This document shows positions 50,907-61,325 of a stretch of 64,000 bases of DNA, one piece after another (the stretch's first letter is position 1; the number at the start of each line of letters is the position of its first letter). Where the stretch lies: contig CAIQHB010000004.1 in the NCBI GenBank assembly GCA_903871465.1, positions 1 through 64,000 of the forward strand. Direction: 5' to 3'. This DNA is from an uncultured Methanosarcinales archaeon. GTDB taxonomy: Archaea; Halobacteriota; Methanosarcinia; Methanotrichales; Methanotrichaceae. The position numbers were made by a program, and so were the translations under genes. The notes under the pieces are model-generated. The model was given only the letters and a program-made list of their open reading frames with translations, had not been told where the DNA came from and did not search any database.

Positions 50907-51539
50907 TTAGATCACCTTTATAGAAGGCCCCATGGTGGTCTTGACGTAAACCGACTTCAGGTTATGCCGACCATCCTTTAAGGTCTGCTCGAGCTTGAGG
51001 ACGACAGCTTCTATGTTTTCGGCCAGCTCTTTGGTGTTCATATTTCTATTCCCAACAGTCAGGTGAAAGGTCGGCCTGTCCCTGGACCTGATCCTGATCA
51101 TGTTCTTGAGCCTCTGTATTTGCGGGGTTACATCCTGTGTTGGCGGTAGAGGTGTTGGCATCTTGCCTCTCTTACCCAAGACGGAACCCAGGCTCTTACC
51201 TATGACAGGCATGAACTGAGTTTCTGCAATGAAGAACTTGTACTCGTCGGCCAGTTTGCGTGCTGCTCTCTTATCTCCGGCGAACTCCTTGATCTCGTCC
51301 CCAGAGATGACCCTGTCAGCTCCGGCGCTCTTGGCTCGCAGGGCAGTCTCTCCGGCAGCGAATACAGCGATCTTGGTCGGTTTACCAAGTCCGTGGGGTA
51401 GGATAACCTCGGCATCGACTCTGTTTCCCGGTTGGGCAAGGTCGATGTTGTGAAGGTTAATGGCCAGATCCACGCTCTCGCTGAACTTCCTGGCAGGTGC
51501 CTCAGTGATAGCCTGTTTAACGGCTTCTTCGATATCCAT
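50907..51539 (-). CDS. Ribosomal protein L1 (uL1)
   Basis: FSESVDLAINLHNIDLAQPGNRVDAEVILPHGLGK; GKRGKMPTPLPP. Confidence 0.95.
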   Translation of the reverse strand: MDIEEAVKQAITEAPARKFSESVDLAINLHNIDLAQPGNRVDAEVILPHGLGKPTKIAVFAAGETALRAKSAGADRVISGDEIKEFAGDKRAARKLADEYKFFIAETQFMPVIGKSLGSVLGKRGKMPTPLPPTQDVTPQIQRLKNMIRIRSRDRPTFHLTVGNRNMNTKELAENIEAVVLKLEQTLKDGRHNLKSVYVKTTMGPSIKVI

Positions 51540-51622
51540 TTCAATCCTCCGTAGTCTGCGACTTTATGTCTCCTACGGCTTCTCAAAAAAGAGAATCAGA
51601 ATTCAGATTATAACTTAATATT

Positions 51623-52108
51623 TTAAGCCTTCGCTTCTAATATCTCATCGTACTTGCCATTGGCAACAGCCAGTTGAGCCTCTTTGCTGGGCATACCATC
51701 TATTGTCGCGCCTAAAGATCCTGCTGTACCGATGACCTCGCGGGCAGCGTTCTTCAGGGTCTTGGAGAGAAGGCCTTTTCTCTTGATGTTCGCGATCTTC
51801 AGAACCTGCTCCATAGTCAGGTCCCCTATGATGGTTTTGTCGCCAGTGCCCTTCTCTACACCTATCTCCCTGATGATAAGGGCAGATGTAGGAGGCGTCC
51901 CGACTTCGATTTCGAATTCGGTTCTGGACTTCACTATGACCTTAACTGGAACTTGCATTCCATTGAGGTCCTTGGTCTGCTCATTGATCTTGGCAACCAC
52001 CTGAGCTACATTCACGCCCAATGGTCCAAGTGCCGGCCCCAAAGGTGGCCCCGCACTAGCCTTTCCGCCAGGGACCAATGCTTCTACGACATTAGCCAAA
52101 TCAATCAC
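51623..52108 (-). CDS. Ribosomal protein L11 (uL11)
   Basis: VEALVPGGKASAGPPLGPALGPLGVNVAQVVAKIN. Confidence 0.95.
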   Translation of the reverse strand: MIDLANVVEALVPGGKASAGPPLGPALGPLGVNVAQVVAKINEQTKDLNGMQVPVKVIVKSRTEFEIEVGTPPTSALIIREIGVEKGTGDKTIIGDLTMEQVLKIANIKRKGLLSKTLKNAAREVIGTAGSLGATIDGMPSKEAQLAVANGKYDEILEAKA

Positions 52109-52110
52109 CT

Positions 52111-52566
52111 CTAAGTTTCATCTTTACTGAGCACGCGTACGTGATCTCCCCTTACAGTGATGGGAATGGGCACCATAGCTTCAAAGAGTTCCACAGTTAT
52201 CTCTTCCTTGGCCACGTCCACGCGTTTGACCCTAGCTTTCTCTCCCTTGAAGGGCCCGGATATGAGCTCAACAATTGCGCCTTCATTGATTCCGATTACT
52301 GCAGGCTTGGGTGTGAGAAAGTGTTCAACCTCTTCGATATTCGAGGCCCCTTTTATCACAGAGCGTGCGTGGGGTATTCCTTGAATCGCCTGATCCACGA
52401 TCTCGGGAGCTGGTGATTCCACAAGAACGTAACCTTTCAGCACATCTGGAACCAGCAGTGCCCTTATATCATACTTTTCCTTGCGTGCTATCTGGGCGAT
52501 CATGTTGGCCACCGATCGTTCTTGATTCGCAGTGGTCTTAACAACATATATGCTGGTCTCGGACAT
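52111..52566 (-). CDS. spt5: Transcription elongation factor Spt5
   Basis: NGN domain [19 protein letters not shown] and [26 protein letters not shown]. Confidence 0.93.
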   Translation of the reverse strand: MSETSIYVVKTTANQERSVANMIAQIARKEKYDIRALLVPDVLKGYVLVESPAPEIVDQAIQGIPHARSVIKGASNIEEVEHFLTPKPAVIGINEGAIVELISGPFKGEKARVKRVDVAKEEITVELFEAMVPIPITVRGDHVRVLSKDET

Positions 52567-52667
52567 TCCGGCTCTTTAGATGAGGGCCGTATATAAAAAG
52601 GTTTGTAATCAATCGAAATCTCTTTATACTATAAACATGGGTGTTGCTCTTGGGGTGAGTATCTCAT

Positions 52668-53264
52668 ATGAGTGGTAGGACTGATCAGCTGCGGGACCTC
52701 GTTATGAAGATTGGCGCCACCACCAAGGTCGTGGAGAAGCAGGCTACTCGTCACGGTAGTCTCCGGGGAAGCGGCGAGATTGAACGGGCTCTATTGGGGG
52801 TAGTCCGGGAGATGATAAAACAATACAGCATTCAGACAAAGTTGACTCCCGAGCAGTTATCCTCTGTGGTGAGGCTATTTTATAAAGGATTGAGTGATAC
52901 CGAGATTGCAGAGCAACTGGGTGATAGGGCACTTAATAAGACTGTCAGCCGGGCTCGAATCAAGCTCCATCTGTTTCGCGAGACGGACTTGAAGCCTCCT
53001 TTTGATAAGGAAGAGTTTCTCCGCCTGACGGACGCCAGCAAATCCGTTAAAGATATGGCTGAAAGCCTGCGTGTGGCTCCTTCCACCATTTCTGAATATC
53101 GAAATATATTTGACAGCCAGAAAGCGTCGGAGAGGGATGGGTACACGAAGCGCTTTAAGGAGATTCTCTCCGATCAGGATGTATCTGAGCGCATGGTTAC
53201 GGTTCATGCTGAGGATGGTCTTCAGGATACCATTGATACCGACTACGAAGCAGTAGAGGCTTGA
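52668..53264 (+). CDS. HTH-containing archaeal protein, conditioned-medium-induced protein 4-like
   Basis: RGSLRGSGEIERALLGVVREMIKQY; two HTH-like segments (LSDTEIAEQLGDRALNKTVSRAR; SVKDMAESLRVAPSTISEYR). Confidence 0.6.
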   Translation: MSGRTDQLRDLVMKIGATTKVVEKQATRHGSLRGSGEIERALLGVVREMIKQYSIQTKLTPEQLSSVVRLFYKGLSDTEIAEQLGDRALNKTVSRARIKLHLFRETDLKPPFDKEEFLRLTDASKSVKDMAESLRVAPSTISEYRNIFDSQKASERDGYTKRFKEILSDQDVSERMVTVHAEDGLQDTIDTDYEAVEA

Positions 53265-53286
53265 TTCCTCTGCTTTGAGCTTTTTC

Positions 53287-53577
53287 TCATATCAGGACCA
53301 TTCTGCTTAACATTACTATTGATATGCAAGCTGGCATCCATTCCGAGATCTGGCGGATAAAGGGGCTGGCGGAGCAGGAGTACGGCCCACCCCGATCACC
53401 AAGAAGCTGGGCGGCTTGAATGCGGATGCCCGAGGGAAATGTAAGAATGCCGCAGTACATGAGTACAGCCAGGATCGCAAGAATGAGGATAATTCCAAAA
53501 ATCAGGATCTTGTTGGTCATCCGGCTCATTTCCCGGACCATCTCTCGGACATCGCTGCCCTCTTCTTCAGGGGTCAT
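53287..53577 (-). CDS. Small membrane protein
   Basis: KILIFGIILILAILAVLMYCGILTF TM segment. Confidence 0.4.
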   Translation of the reverse strand: MTPEEEGSDVREMVREMSRMTNKILIFGIILILAILAVLMYCGILTFPSGIRIQAAQLLGDRGGPYSCSASPFIRQISEWMPACISIVMLSRMVLI

Positions 53578-53612
53578 TTTAGCAGCCACCAGTACCACTC
53601 CATATTGGAGTC

Positions 53613-53888
53613 CTACCTCTTGAAACGTTCCAGCTTTATTGTCACAAGGTTGCGAGAATCGGGGCATTGCATTTCTATGTTATCTCCCTGCCACCAGGGC
53701 ATGCATCCGCCGAACTGGAAGGTTTGCAGGTTGGGGAAGATCTTGTGGTAAAAAAATCCACAAAGCCCAGCGGGATTATGGCAGCTTATCTCGAATCTCT
53801 CGCCAACTGTGTGCCCGGCGCTGCAATTTCCTTTAATATCGGTTACAGTTGCCACGACTTTGTAACCCAATTCTGGATTCTTTGCCAT
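53613..53888 (-). CDS. TIGR04076-like small Cys-containing protein
   Basis: YKVVATVTDIKGNCSAGHTVGERFEISCHNPAGLCGFFYHKIFPNLQTFQFGG. Confidence 0.8.
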   Translation of the reverse strand: MAKNPELGYKVVATVTDIKGNCSAGHTVGERFEISCHNPAGLCGFFYHKIFPNLQTFQFGGCMPWWQGDNIEMQCPDSRNLVTIKLERFKR

Positions 53889-53920
53889 TTTCTTGCCTCC
53901 AATATTTAATGGATTGATCT

Positions 53921-54475
53921 TCAGCCCAATTGAAATAGCTTACTTCTACTGAGGCTGATCTTTGGCTCGGAGATGGGGCTCAGGCCTGCCCGCCGAGCGA
54001 CTTCAATTGTCTTTTCAAACGCAGTTGCTGAAACATGGAACATGGGCTCAACAACAAGCAGCTTTCCTTTGGGTTTGAGTATGGATACAATCTCCTTCAG
54101 GAACGCTTCAGCACTGGGCACTTCATGAACCATGTAGAAAGCCAGAGCAAAATCCACCTTCTCGGATATGCCAATCCGGTTCGGATCGCTCTTATGGGTG
54201 ACTATTCTTGATTCTAGCCCCTGCTGGGCGGCTTTTTCCCTAAGGATCTGGAGCATTTCCTCCTGGACATCAACGGCAATGACTTTTCCGAATTCGCCTA
54301 CCATCTTTGCCATGTCGAGAGAAAAAGTACCTGGCCCGCATCCAAGATCGAGAACAGTCTGTCCTGGTTCTATATATCCGCCCAGGATTTTTCGGGGATT
54401 GTGGATGAATCTACGAATTGGATTATCCAAAGCAAAGGCAATCTTCCAGGAACAGATGCGTGATGAATCGGCCAT
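53921..54475 (-). CDS. Class I SAM-dependent methyltransferase
   Basis: GQTVLDLGCGPGTFSLDMAKMV. Confidence 0.88.
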   Translation of the reverse strand: MADSSRICSWKIAFALDNPIRRFIHNPRKILGGYIEPGQTVLDLGCGPGTFSLDMAKMVGEFGKVIAVDVQEEMLQILREKAAQQGLESRIVTHKSDPNRIGISEKVDFALAFYMVHEVPSAEAFLKEIVSILKPKGKLLVVEPMFHVSATAFEKTIEVARRAGLSPISEPKISLSRSKLFQLG

Positions 54476-54593
54476 TGTAATAGGACTCCTCTGTAGTTAG
54501 TCAGCTATAGGCGAAGTCTCATTTTAGCCTTCCGGATCATGCATAATTCCATAACAGAAATATCTTAATACGAAAATCGCATAAATAATTGTT

Positions 54594-55226
54594 ATGGCTG
54601 AACCTATCGATGCAATACGGGCGATTCACAATGCGTTCAGGAATGACTTGGAGCGTATCGATGCTGCCGCGTTGGACTCGGCAAGGAGAAAGGAGGGGCT
54701 TGACGCCACCATCGGACGTTTCCGGTTCTTCAACGAAGTATTGGTCTGGCATGCCCATGGAGAAGAATTAGCCATCTTCCCACTGCTCGATAATGTCGCC
54801 CCACTGGTTGCCGAAGCCTATGTAAAAGACCACCGTGGTTTGGATTTTGCATATGACACATTGAGTAAATCGTATTCTGCACACGACCTTTTGCAGACTG
54901 CCAGGGCCACCGCTGCATTCCGTTTTCATCTCAATATCCACCTGGACAAGGAAGATACACACCTCTACCGGATTTTCAAGGACCGAGTCTCCTTGCCCGA
55001 GCAAGGGAAGGCGCTTGGTATCATGTCCAGCACGGTTCCAAAGGAACGGTTCCCCGAATTGGTGGGGTGGATGTTCCCGCTTATAGGACATGATGATCGT
55101 GAGAATATGATCCGTATCTGGCAGATGGTTATGCCTGCACCCACCTTCGCCGGAGTAAAAGAACTCATCAAAAAGGCCATCGGAAGCGACTGGGCCGAAC
55201 TCACACGTCGTATCCCAACATTATAG
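54594..55226 (+). CDS. Hemerythrin-domain protein
   Basis: H...E and HxxxD/E pattern: FRFFNEVLVWHAHGEELAIFPLLD, FRFHLNIHLDKEDTHLYRIF. Confidence 0.75.
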   Translation: MAEPIDAIRAIHNAFRNDLERIDAAALDSARRKEGLDATIGRFRFFNEVLVWHAHGEELAIFPLLDNVAPLVAEAYVKDHRGLDFAYDTLSKSYSAHDLLQTARATAAFRFHLNIHLDKEDTHLYRIFKDRVSLPEQGKALGIMSSTVPKERFPELVGWMFPLIGHDDRENMIRIWQMVMPAPTFAGVKELIKKAIGSDWAELTRRIPTL

Positions 55227-55458
55227 AGACTAATGCAATCGAGAAGGAGGATTTAGATCCTTTTGCCCGAGCCGCTTTTGGATCAGATCCCTCCAGGTGA
55301 AGGTCAGAGAGAATTATGGTGGCCTGAGTCTCGTCGATCCGAAGCCTGCCTCCAAAGAACCCGGATCTTTCCGCCGCGCTTGAATTGGGCTTCTTGCCCT
55401 GACTCTGCACACTCTGCTCGCTATGCGGAATCTGATGGGTTTGCAGAGCCAGGGCTCG

Positions 55459-56877
55459 CTAAATCGTTCTCAACCATTTATTCTTGAGCTCCAAGAAGGT
55501 TCCTGCTCTTATGCTTTCCCTGAGATCCTCCATGAAGCGGAGCATGAAATGGAGATTATGAAGCGTTGCTAACCGGAAATAGGAGAGTTCCCCGCAGACG
55601 TAAAGATGGCGAAGATAGGCCCGCGAGTAGGTGCGGCAGGTTGGGCAGCTGCAGTTAGGGTCGAGGGGCATCTCATCCGACTTGAATCTGGCTGACTTTA
55701 TATTTATGTGGAACTTGTTTTGCAGAGATCCTCCCGACTCTGGCGAGAGGAAGAGGCTCCCTCTGCGAGCAATTCTGGTCGGCGAGACGCAGTCGAAGGA
55801 ATCGATTCCTCTGGCCACGCATTCAAAGATGTCATCTATCTCACCAATGCCGAGGAGATGGCGCGGCCGGTCGTCCAGCTTGGGAAGCGTCCAGTCCAGA
55901 ACCTGATGCATATCTTGCTTGCTGTTTCCTAATGAACCTCCGATGGCGATGCCGTCAAAGGATTGGGATGCGATGGCCTCCGTGCTTATGTTTCTGAGGT
56001 CTTCAAACCATCCGCCCTGGATGATGCCGTAAATGGCCTGGTTTTTATCATGATATCGAATGGACTGATCCGCCCAATCATGAGTTCGCAGCATGGCTTT
56101 CTTCGTGTATTCGTAGTCCGATAGGGGAGAAGTACATTCGTCAAAAGCCATGATGATGTCGGAATCAAGATTGGACTGTATTTTCATCGATTTTTCTGCA
56201 TTCAAGAAATGCCATGCTCCATCGGCCATGGACTTGAAGGAGATGCCGTCATCCGTGATCCTTGTGAGATTCTCTTTCTTCACTATTTTCGGCCCTTTCT
56301 TGGCAACCTTTCCGGACCTTTTACGGCTATCGTCGCTATTCTCTCCATAATCCCGCCGGTAGTTCAATTTATAAATCTCACCAGGGTCAATGGAGTCCAG
56401 GACCTCGTTTTCTTCCGAGCAATGGCACATAGATCCTTCTGAATTTTCCACCCTACAGTCCACCTCATCCTGGATGCCCTCTTTTTTCTCTTGGCTCGAC
56501 CCAACCCGGGATAGCTCCTGCGGGAAGATGTTGCCGATCTTGCTGATGTTATGCTCCCTTCCAAAGCCCAGAGAGAAGGCTTGAAAGCCGCCTGAATCGG
56601 TGAACAGCGGCCCGGCAAATCCCATGAACCTGTGCAGTCCGCCCAGCCGTTTGATCAATTCATCTCCCGGCTTCAGGTGAAGATGGTAGGTGTTGGCAAG
56701 AGTGCACTGGACGCCAAGGCTCGCAAGATCGTCTGAGCCGAGAGCTCGCACGCTTGCAAGGGTTGCTACCGGCACCAGATAGGGTGTCTCGATATCTCCA
56801 CGCCTGGTTCTTATCAGCCCGAGCCTGGCGTTTGTCTCCTTATCCCTGCCAAGGATTTCAAAAGAAAATTTGCTCAT
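55459..56877 (-). CDS. tgt: Bacterial-type tRNA-guanine transglycosylase with internal insertion
   Basis: GPLFTDSGGFQAFSL, DIIMAFDECT, YGIIQGGWFEDLR, FDCVSPTRIARRG, zinc site CSCPTCRTYSRAYLRHLY...HNLHFM; ~75 extra residues after SLGFGREH. Confidence 0.9.
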   Translation of the reverse strand: MSKFSFEILGRDKETNARLGLIRTRRGDIETPYLVPVATLASVRALGSDDLASLGVQCTLANTYHLHLKPGDELIKRLGGLHRFMGFAGPLFTDSGGFQAFSLGFGREHNISKIGNIFPQELSRVGSSQEKKEGIQDEVDCRVENSEGSMCHCSEENEVLDSIDPGEIYKLNYRRDYGENSDDSRKRSGKVAKKGPKIVKKENLTRITDDGISFKSMADGAWHFLNAEKSMKIQSNLDSDIIMAFDECTSPLSDYEYTKKAMLRTHDWADQSIRYHDKNQAIYGIIQGGWFEDLRNISTEAIASQSFDGIAIGGSLGNSKQDMHQVLDWTLPKLDDRPRHLLGIGEIDDIFECVARGIDSFDCVSPTRIARRGSLFLSPESGGSLQNKFHINIKSARFKSDEMPLDPNCSCPTCRTYSRAYLRHLYVCGELSYFRLATLHNLHFMLRFMEDLRESIRAGTFLELKNKWLRTI

Positions 56878-57265
56878 TTATATTACCCGATTGATTCTGA
56901 TTTTATGTCGATATCCCTAGGTGATATTGGCTGTTCCGGATCATCCCGAACCGGGCCTGCTGGCTTTAGGTAGATGAGAATACGATTATATGAGACACAC
57001 GGGTATCATAGATCTTTTGACCCTTCGCCGTTTTTCGGTGGCCATCCAGAGGTTACTATGGCTTTCGAGTTATCAATTAGCTCTCCATACGAACTATTGT
57101 GAGCTCTGTGAGCTCTTTGGTTGAACGTCATTACCCGCTGGTATGATCAAATGGTTATAAAAAAAAAGATAATGCCAAGTAAACTCGAGAGGCAGTACTT
57201 TAGTCTGCTGATCCAGGTATTCCAGATCACAACTGTACTGCCAGAGTTTACTGATTAGTGTTATC

Positions 57266-58120
57266 CTACTTGGTTGAATGAACTTTGGCAGCGATATCCG
57301 GATCAATAAGTGAGAAACTGCCCTTGGGTGGGGCCAAACCGAATATCTTCTCAAATTGTTCTTTTCCTAATATCTCCGCAAGATTCCTTGATAATTCCCC
57401 GAATCGGTCATTTCCTCTCTTGGCATACTCCTCACCATGAAGATCAGCTCCATAGAGGTCTTGATCCATTTCGTGCTTCTCTGCAATGAAATCCGCTTGG
57501 CGCTTCAGAATCTCGCTTATTGCCTTTGGGTCCAAGCTCTTGCCAAGACGATACTCCATCATCAATTTTAATTCTTCCCCCGAAAGGGAAATGCTTTCAC
57601 TTTTCATAATCGCGTTATCAACCTTCTTGGGCTTGCCGACTTCCTTTGAGTACATGGAAATCACTTTTTGAAGGTATGCTCTTTCACGATCCTCTGGCGA
57701 AGATCCTTTTTCCATTGAATTCGCTGCAAGAAGGTTCGTGGAACTTAACCCTCCCATACTCGTGCAGACCAAAAGCCTTGCAAGCCACTCAGGCATGGAT
57801 ACGGGAGTTCCATATATTCCATACGCTAAGGTGGATAACCAGTAACCACCAGCGCCGGAGACGGTTATACCTGCAGGATATAGAATTCGATTCGCCGTCT
57901 GGTGGCAGACCCCTGTGACACCATAAATGATGCCTGCCCATGAATTTGGCTGAGACAGGCAATTCGCAACTAAAGCATTGCCGTTTCCACGGCAGATCTC
58001 CCTTCCATCCGCGCTTCTCCCCCAACATGGCCAAGTAAATGCAGGATTATCGCTTTTCGCGTAGGTATGATCCGTTCCAAAAATACCCGTAGGTATAGCA
58101 TATCCGGTCAGTATAGACAT
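57266..58120 (-). CDS. Uncharacterised protein with conserved-looking GVCHQTANRILYPAGITVSGAGGYWLS segment
   Basis: 285-codon ORF with motif-like Cys/His region; own promoter-like AT-rich upstream. Confidence 0.6.
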   Translation of the reverse strand: MSILTGYAIPTGIFGTDHTYAKSDNPAFTWPCWGRSADGREICRGNGNALVANCLSQPNSWAGIIYGVTGVCHQTANRILYPAGITVSGAGGYWLSTLAYGIYGTPVSMPEWLARLLVCTSMGGLSSTNLLAANSMEKGSSPEDRERAYLQKVISMYSKEVGKPKKVDNAIMKSESISLSGEELKLMMEYRLGKSLDPKAISEILKRQADFIAEKHEMDQDLYGADLHGEEYAKRGNDRFGELSRNLAEILGKEQFEKIFGLAPPKGSFSLIDPDIAAKVHSTK

Positions 58121-58418
58121 AGTCCTCCGATGTGTTCGAATTGAATGAATTGCCCATGATTACTCATCTATATATAAATTTTTTGCTTGTTAGGAGTGGT
58201 AGCCGTGATGGTTTGGCACATAACACCATGAAAAATATATATCTGACACATCACCCTTCAAAAATAAAAAATATACACGAGACTATTTTGCCCTAACCTC
58301 ATTCATCCAATATCGGTGAAGTCATCAGTCTCTACATGCAAGATTGGCCTTCGATGTACTCCTCGCTACGCCAAATCCTTAATATCAAGAGGATAAAGAG
58401 ACTAACGGTGATTTCCTG

Positions 58419-58856
58419 ATGTCAAAAAGCCAACGGATTGTGCTACTGTTTCTCGCTCTATCAATTCTCTCGATCTCGGCTATGGCCCAGAGCTCGAACT
58501 ACAGCGTGAATATTTCTGCGAACAAGTTCCTGGGCAGTTATCTCGTAAACCAGAGCGGTTTTGCTCTATATTACTACTCAAGTGACGGCAGTGCCGGCGG
58601 TGCTAGCGCCTGCTATGGTGATTGTGCCAGCACGTGGAAGCCCTTCTATGCCGAAAAGATAACCTTGCCGGACAGTCTGAATTCCCCTGACTTTGCCACT
58701 ATGACCAGAACCGACGGGTCAAAGCAGACGACCTATAAGGGCTGGCCGCTCTACCTCTATTCCAGGGACCAGGCGGCTGGAGATGTGTTCGGAAATGGCA
58801 AAGAAAAAAACCTCTGGCACGTCGTCAACCCGATGGATCAATCTCAGCTATTTTAA
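58419..58856 (+). CDS. Secreted COG4315-like lipoprotein-repeat protein
   Basis: Signal peptide; GFALYYYSSDGSAGGASACYGDCASTWKPF, YKGWPLYLYSRDQAAGDVFGNG. Confidence 0.8.
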   Translation: MSKSQRIVLLFLALSILSISAMAQSSNYSVNISANKFLGSYLVNQSGFALYYYSSDGSAGGASACYGDCASTWKPFYAEKITLPDSLNSPDFATMTRTDGSKQTTYKGWPLYLYSRDQAAGDVFGNGKEKNLWHVVNPMDQSQLF

Positions 58857-59763
58857 AACCTGAAAAAAGGATGATTGGACTGTGAGGCTCAGAGATCGAG
58901 CCCTCAAATCATTCTTTGCCCGCTGCGAGGAAAAACGCAAAACGGAATATTCTTGAAAAGGCACTTCTTCAAGCCGCGCGCAATTCACGCCTAGGCAATA
59001 GGATTCGGGGATGGTGCTATTTTCTTGCTACTTATACATACTGCCTTATGCAACCATCCCAAAAGGGATTAAATCCTCTCTGGGGAAATTCCTCATTTCA
59101 GTCACTATAACAGTCACTATAAGAATGAGATTCGAGTTTTCTTGAGGGGTTGCTGATATCGATCAATTCTCCTGTTCCTGAAGTAGTCTTTCATATTTCA
59201 TAACCTGCTTTAGTAATTTATAAGCTAAAAATGAAACTTCGTGCTGTCACCCCACCCTAAAGTATGGGGTATGCCTCGGGCCTCACGCTCTCACGCCCGG
59301 TTTTATGGAATCCAGAAATCGTCGTGTCCAAATCCTCTTTATCTCCGCGATGGAGATTTGCTTTAGCATTGCGTTCATATCCTGGCCATAGGTAGTGGTA
59401 CCACAAGTGGAAATGATAAGTCCCAAAATAGATTCCAGCAATTTTGTGACCTCAGAGGATTGCGATTTCCAAACGGGGAGCTTGCGTAAATAAGTCCATC
59501 TGAGGGCATTTGCGGAGATTATAAAGAAATGCGGACACAATAGAGCAAAATCACTACAGGCCTATGCTCAAAATCTGCCCAATTCTCGGTTGAAGATCCA
59601 CAGGCGTTTGCCTGAATCCAAATTATCATAAGTTAAGGCGACGACATTGCTATCGTTGACGCCGGAGTTGTTCACAAAGACCGGGTGTGGCGCAGATGAA
59701 GAAACTGGCAATAATATTGGACGGAAAAATGATGAAAATAGGAAAGCTCGAAGGTGAAAACGA

Positions 59764-60144
59764 ATGAGATGGAACTTACTCGCAGGAGCTTTGATTCTAA
59801 TAGCTCTGACCGGCGCAGCCGTTCATGCAGTCCAGGCCGCGGATGAGCCGACTGAACTCACAGGAAATGTTGTAAAGATCCAGGATATCGTTAAGAATGA
59901 GTCTGCATACGATGGCAAAGATGCGGTGATTCAGGGCAGGATTGATTTGGAATGCGCCTCTGGGTGCTGGTTCATTCTGAACGATGGCAGCGCAAGCCTG
60001 TACGTAAATATACTGCCAAGCAACTTCGTCATTCCCCAGAAGAGCGGCTCTGATGCCAAGGTCTATGGGAAAGTGATCACCAAGAATGGGGATCCCACAT
60101 TGATCGGCAAGATCGTATTGATAGATGGAGTGGTCTACAGATGA
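59764..60144 (+). CDS. Secreted OB-fold-like protein
   Basis: Signal peptide; DAVIQGRIDLECASGCWFILNDGSASLYVNI...VYGKVI. Confidence 0.65.
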   Translation: MRWNLLAGALILIALTGAAVHAVQAADEPTELTGNVVKIQDIVKNESAYDGKDAVIQGRIDLECASGCWFILNDGSASLYVNILPSNFVIPQKSGSDAKVYGKVITKNGDPTLIGKIVLIDGVVYR

Positions 60145-61325
60145 ATTTCCTCACTCTGGCGGCAAAGAACCTGCTGCGACGGAGGGGGAGGACGTTTCTG
60201 ACGGTATTAGGCGTGGCTATTGCTATTACCGTTCTGTTCAGCCTTTTATCCCTTAACTCCGGGTACGAAAAAGAGCTGAATCGGGAGATGGGAAGCCTTG
60301 GCGTTCACATCCTGGCGGTGCCCAAAGGCTGTCCCTATGAGGCAGCTTCGTTGATCCTGCACGGAGGAGTGATTCCCAAGTATCTTACCGCCACGGATCT
60401 CAAGAACGTGAGCAGCATCGACGGGATCGGTCTGGCAACGCCCATGCTCATGCAGCAGTTCATCAGACAGGACGCCAAGACCGGAAAAGACGTGCCTCAT
60501 GTGGTTTTTGGCATAAAGATCGATGAGGTGAGAGAGCTGAAGCCCTGGTGGAAGGTGCAGGGAAGGTTCTTCGATGATAATGAGACTAACGTCATGCTTG
60601 TCGGCCGGGGGCTGGCGGATAAGGAGAACCTAACGGTAGGTTCGATATTGCCTGCCGGGCCGTTCAAGAACTTCACCATCATCGGCATCCTGGAGAGAAC
60701 GGGAGACCAGGACGATCAGTTCCATTTCGTGCCTCTGGCCGAGGCGCAGAGGGTCTTCAATAAGACAGGAATGCTCACCACCATTGCGGTCAAAGTCAAG
60801 GATCTCAGCCAGATTGAGAAGGTCTCAGTGGACATGGAGAAGATCCCCGACATCCAGGTGGTAACAATGACCCAGATCATGGGCACCATCATGAACCTGG
60901 CAGGCTCAGCCCGGTCGCTCCTGCTCACGGTCATCATCATTGCATTGATCATCAGCGCCTTCGGCATCATCAATACCCTGCTCATGTCCGTGAACGAGAG
61001 GACCAGGGAGTTCGGCATGATGAAGGCCATTGGAGCCTCGGGTTTGGATATAGGAAAGATGGTCCTGGCGGAGACGGTGTTCATAACGCTTGTAGGAGGT
61101 CTGATCGGAACCACTGCGGCCATTGTGGGGTCGAGCCTGATTGAGGGCTTCGTGAAAAGCATGCTGCCTTTCGCGCCCCGGGGCTCGATGGTGACTCTGA
61201 ACCCGGAGCTGATCGGCTTCGCGCTGGCTTTCTCAGTGGTACTGGGCCTCATCTGCGGGCTGTACCCGGCCTTCATATCGTCCCGGCTTTCCCCAATGGA
61301 AGCCATCAGAGGTGGTGTAGAATGA
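60141..61325 (+). CDS. MacB/LolC-like ABC transporter permease
   Basis: AAKNLLRRRGRTFLTVLGVAIAITVLFSLLSLNSG; NTLLMSVNERTREFGMMKAIGAS; overlaps neighbours by 4 bp each side. Confidence 0.9.
   Translation: MNFLTLAAKNLLRRRGRTFLTVLGVAIAITVLFSLLSLNSGYEKELNREMGSLGVHILAVPKGCPYEAASLILHGGVIPKYLTATDLKNVSSIDGIGLATPMLMQQFIRQDAKTGKDVPHVVFGIKIDEVRELKPWWKVQGRFFDDNETNVMLVGRGLADKENLTVGSILPAGPFKNFTIIGILERTGDQDDQFHFVPLAEAQRVFNKTGMLTTIAVKVKDLSQIEKVSVDMEKIPDIQVVTMTQIMGTIMNLAGSARSLLLTVIIIALIISAFGIINTLLMSVNERTREFGMMKAIGASGLDIGKMVLAETVFITLVGGLIGTTAAIVGSSLIEGFVKSMLPFAPRGSMVTLNPELIGFALAFSVVLGLICGLYPAFISSRLSPMEAIRGGVE

Noticed and set aside
55201-55410. Minus ORF between hemerythrin and tgt
   Set aside because: Short, overlaps the hemerythrin 3' end, no support; at most a remnant.
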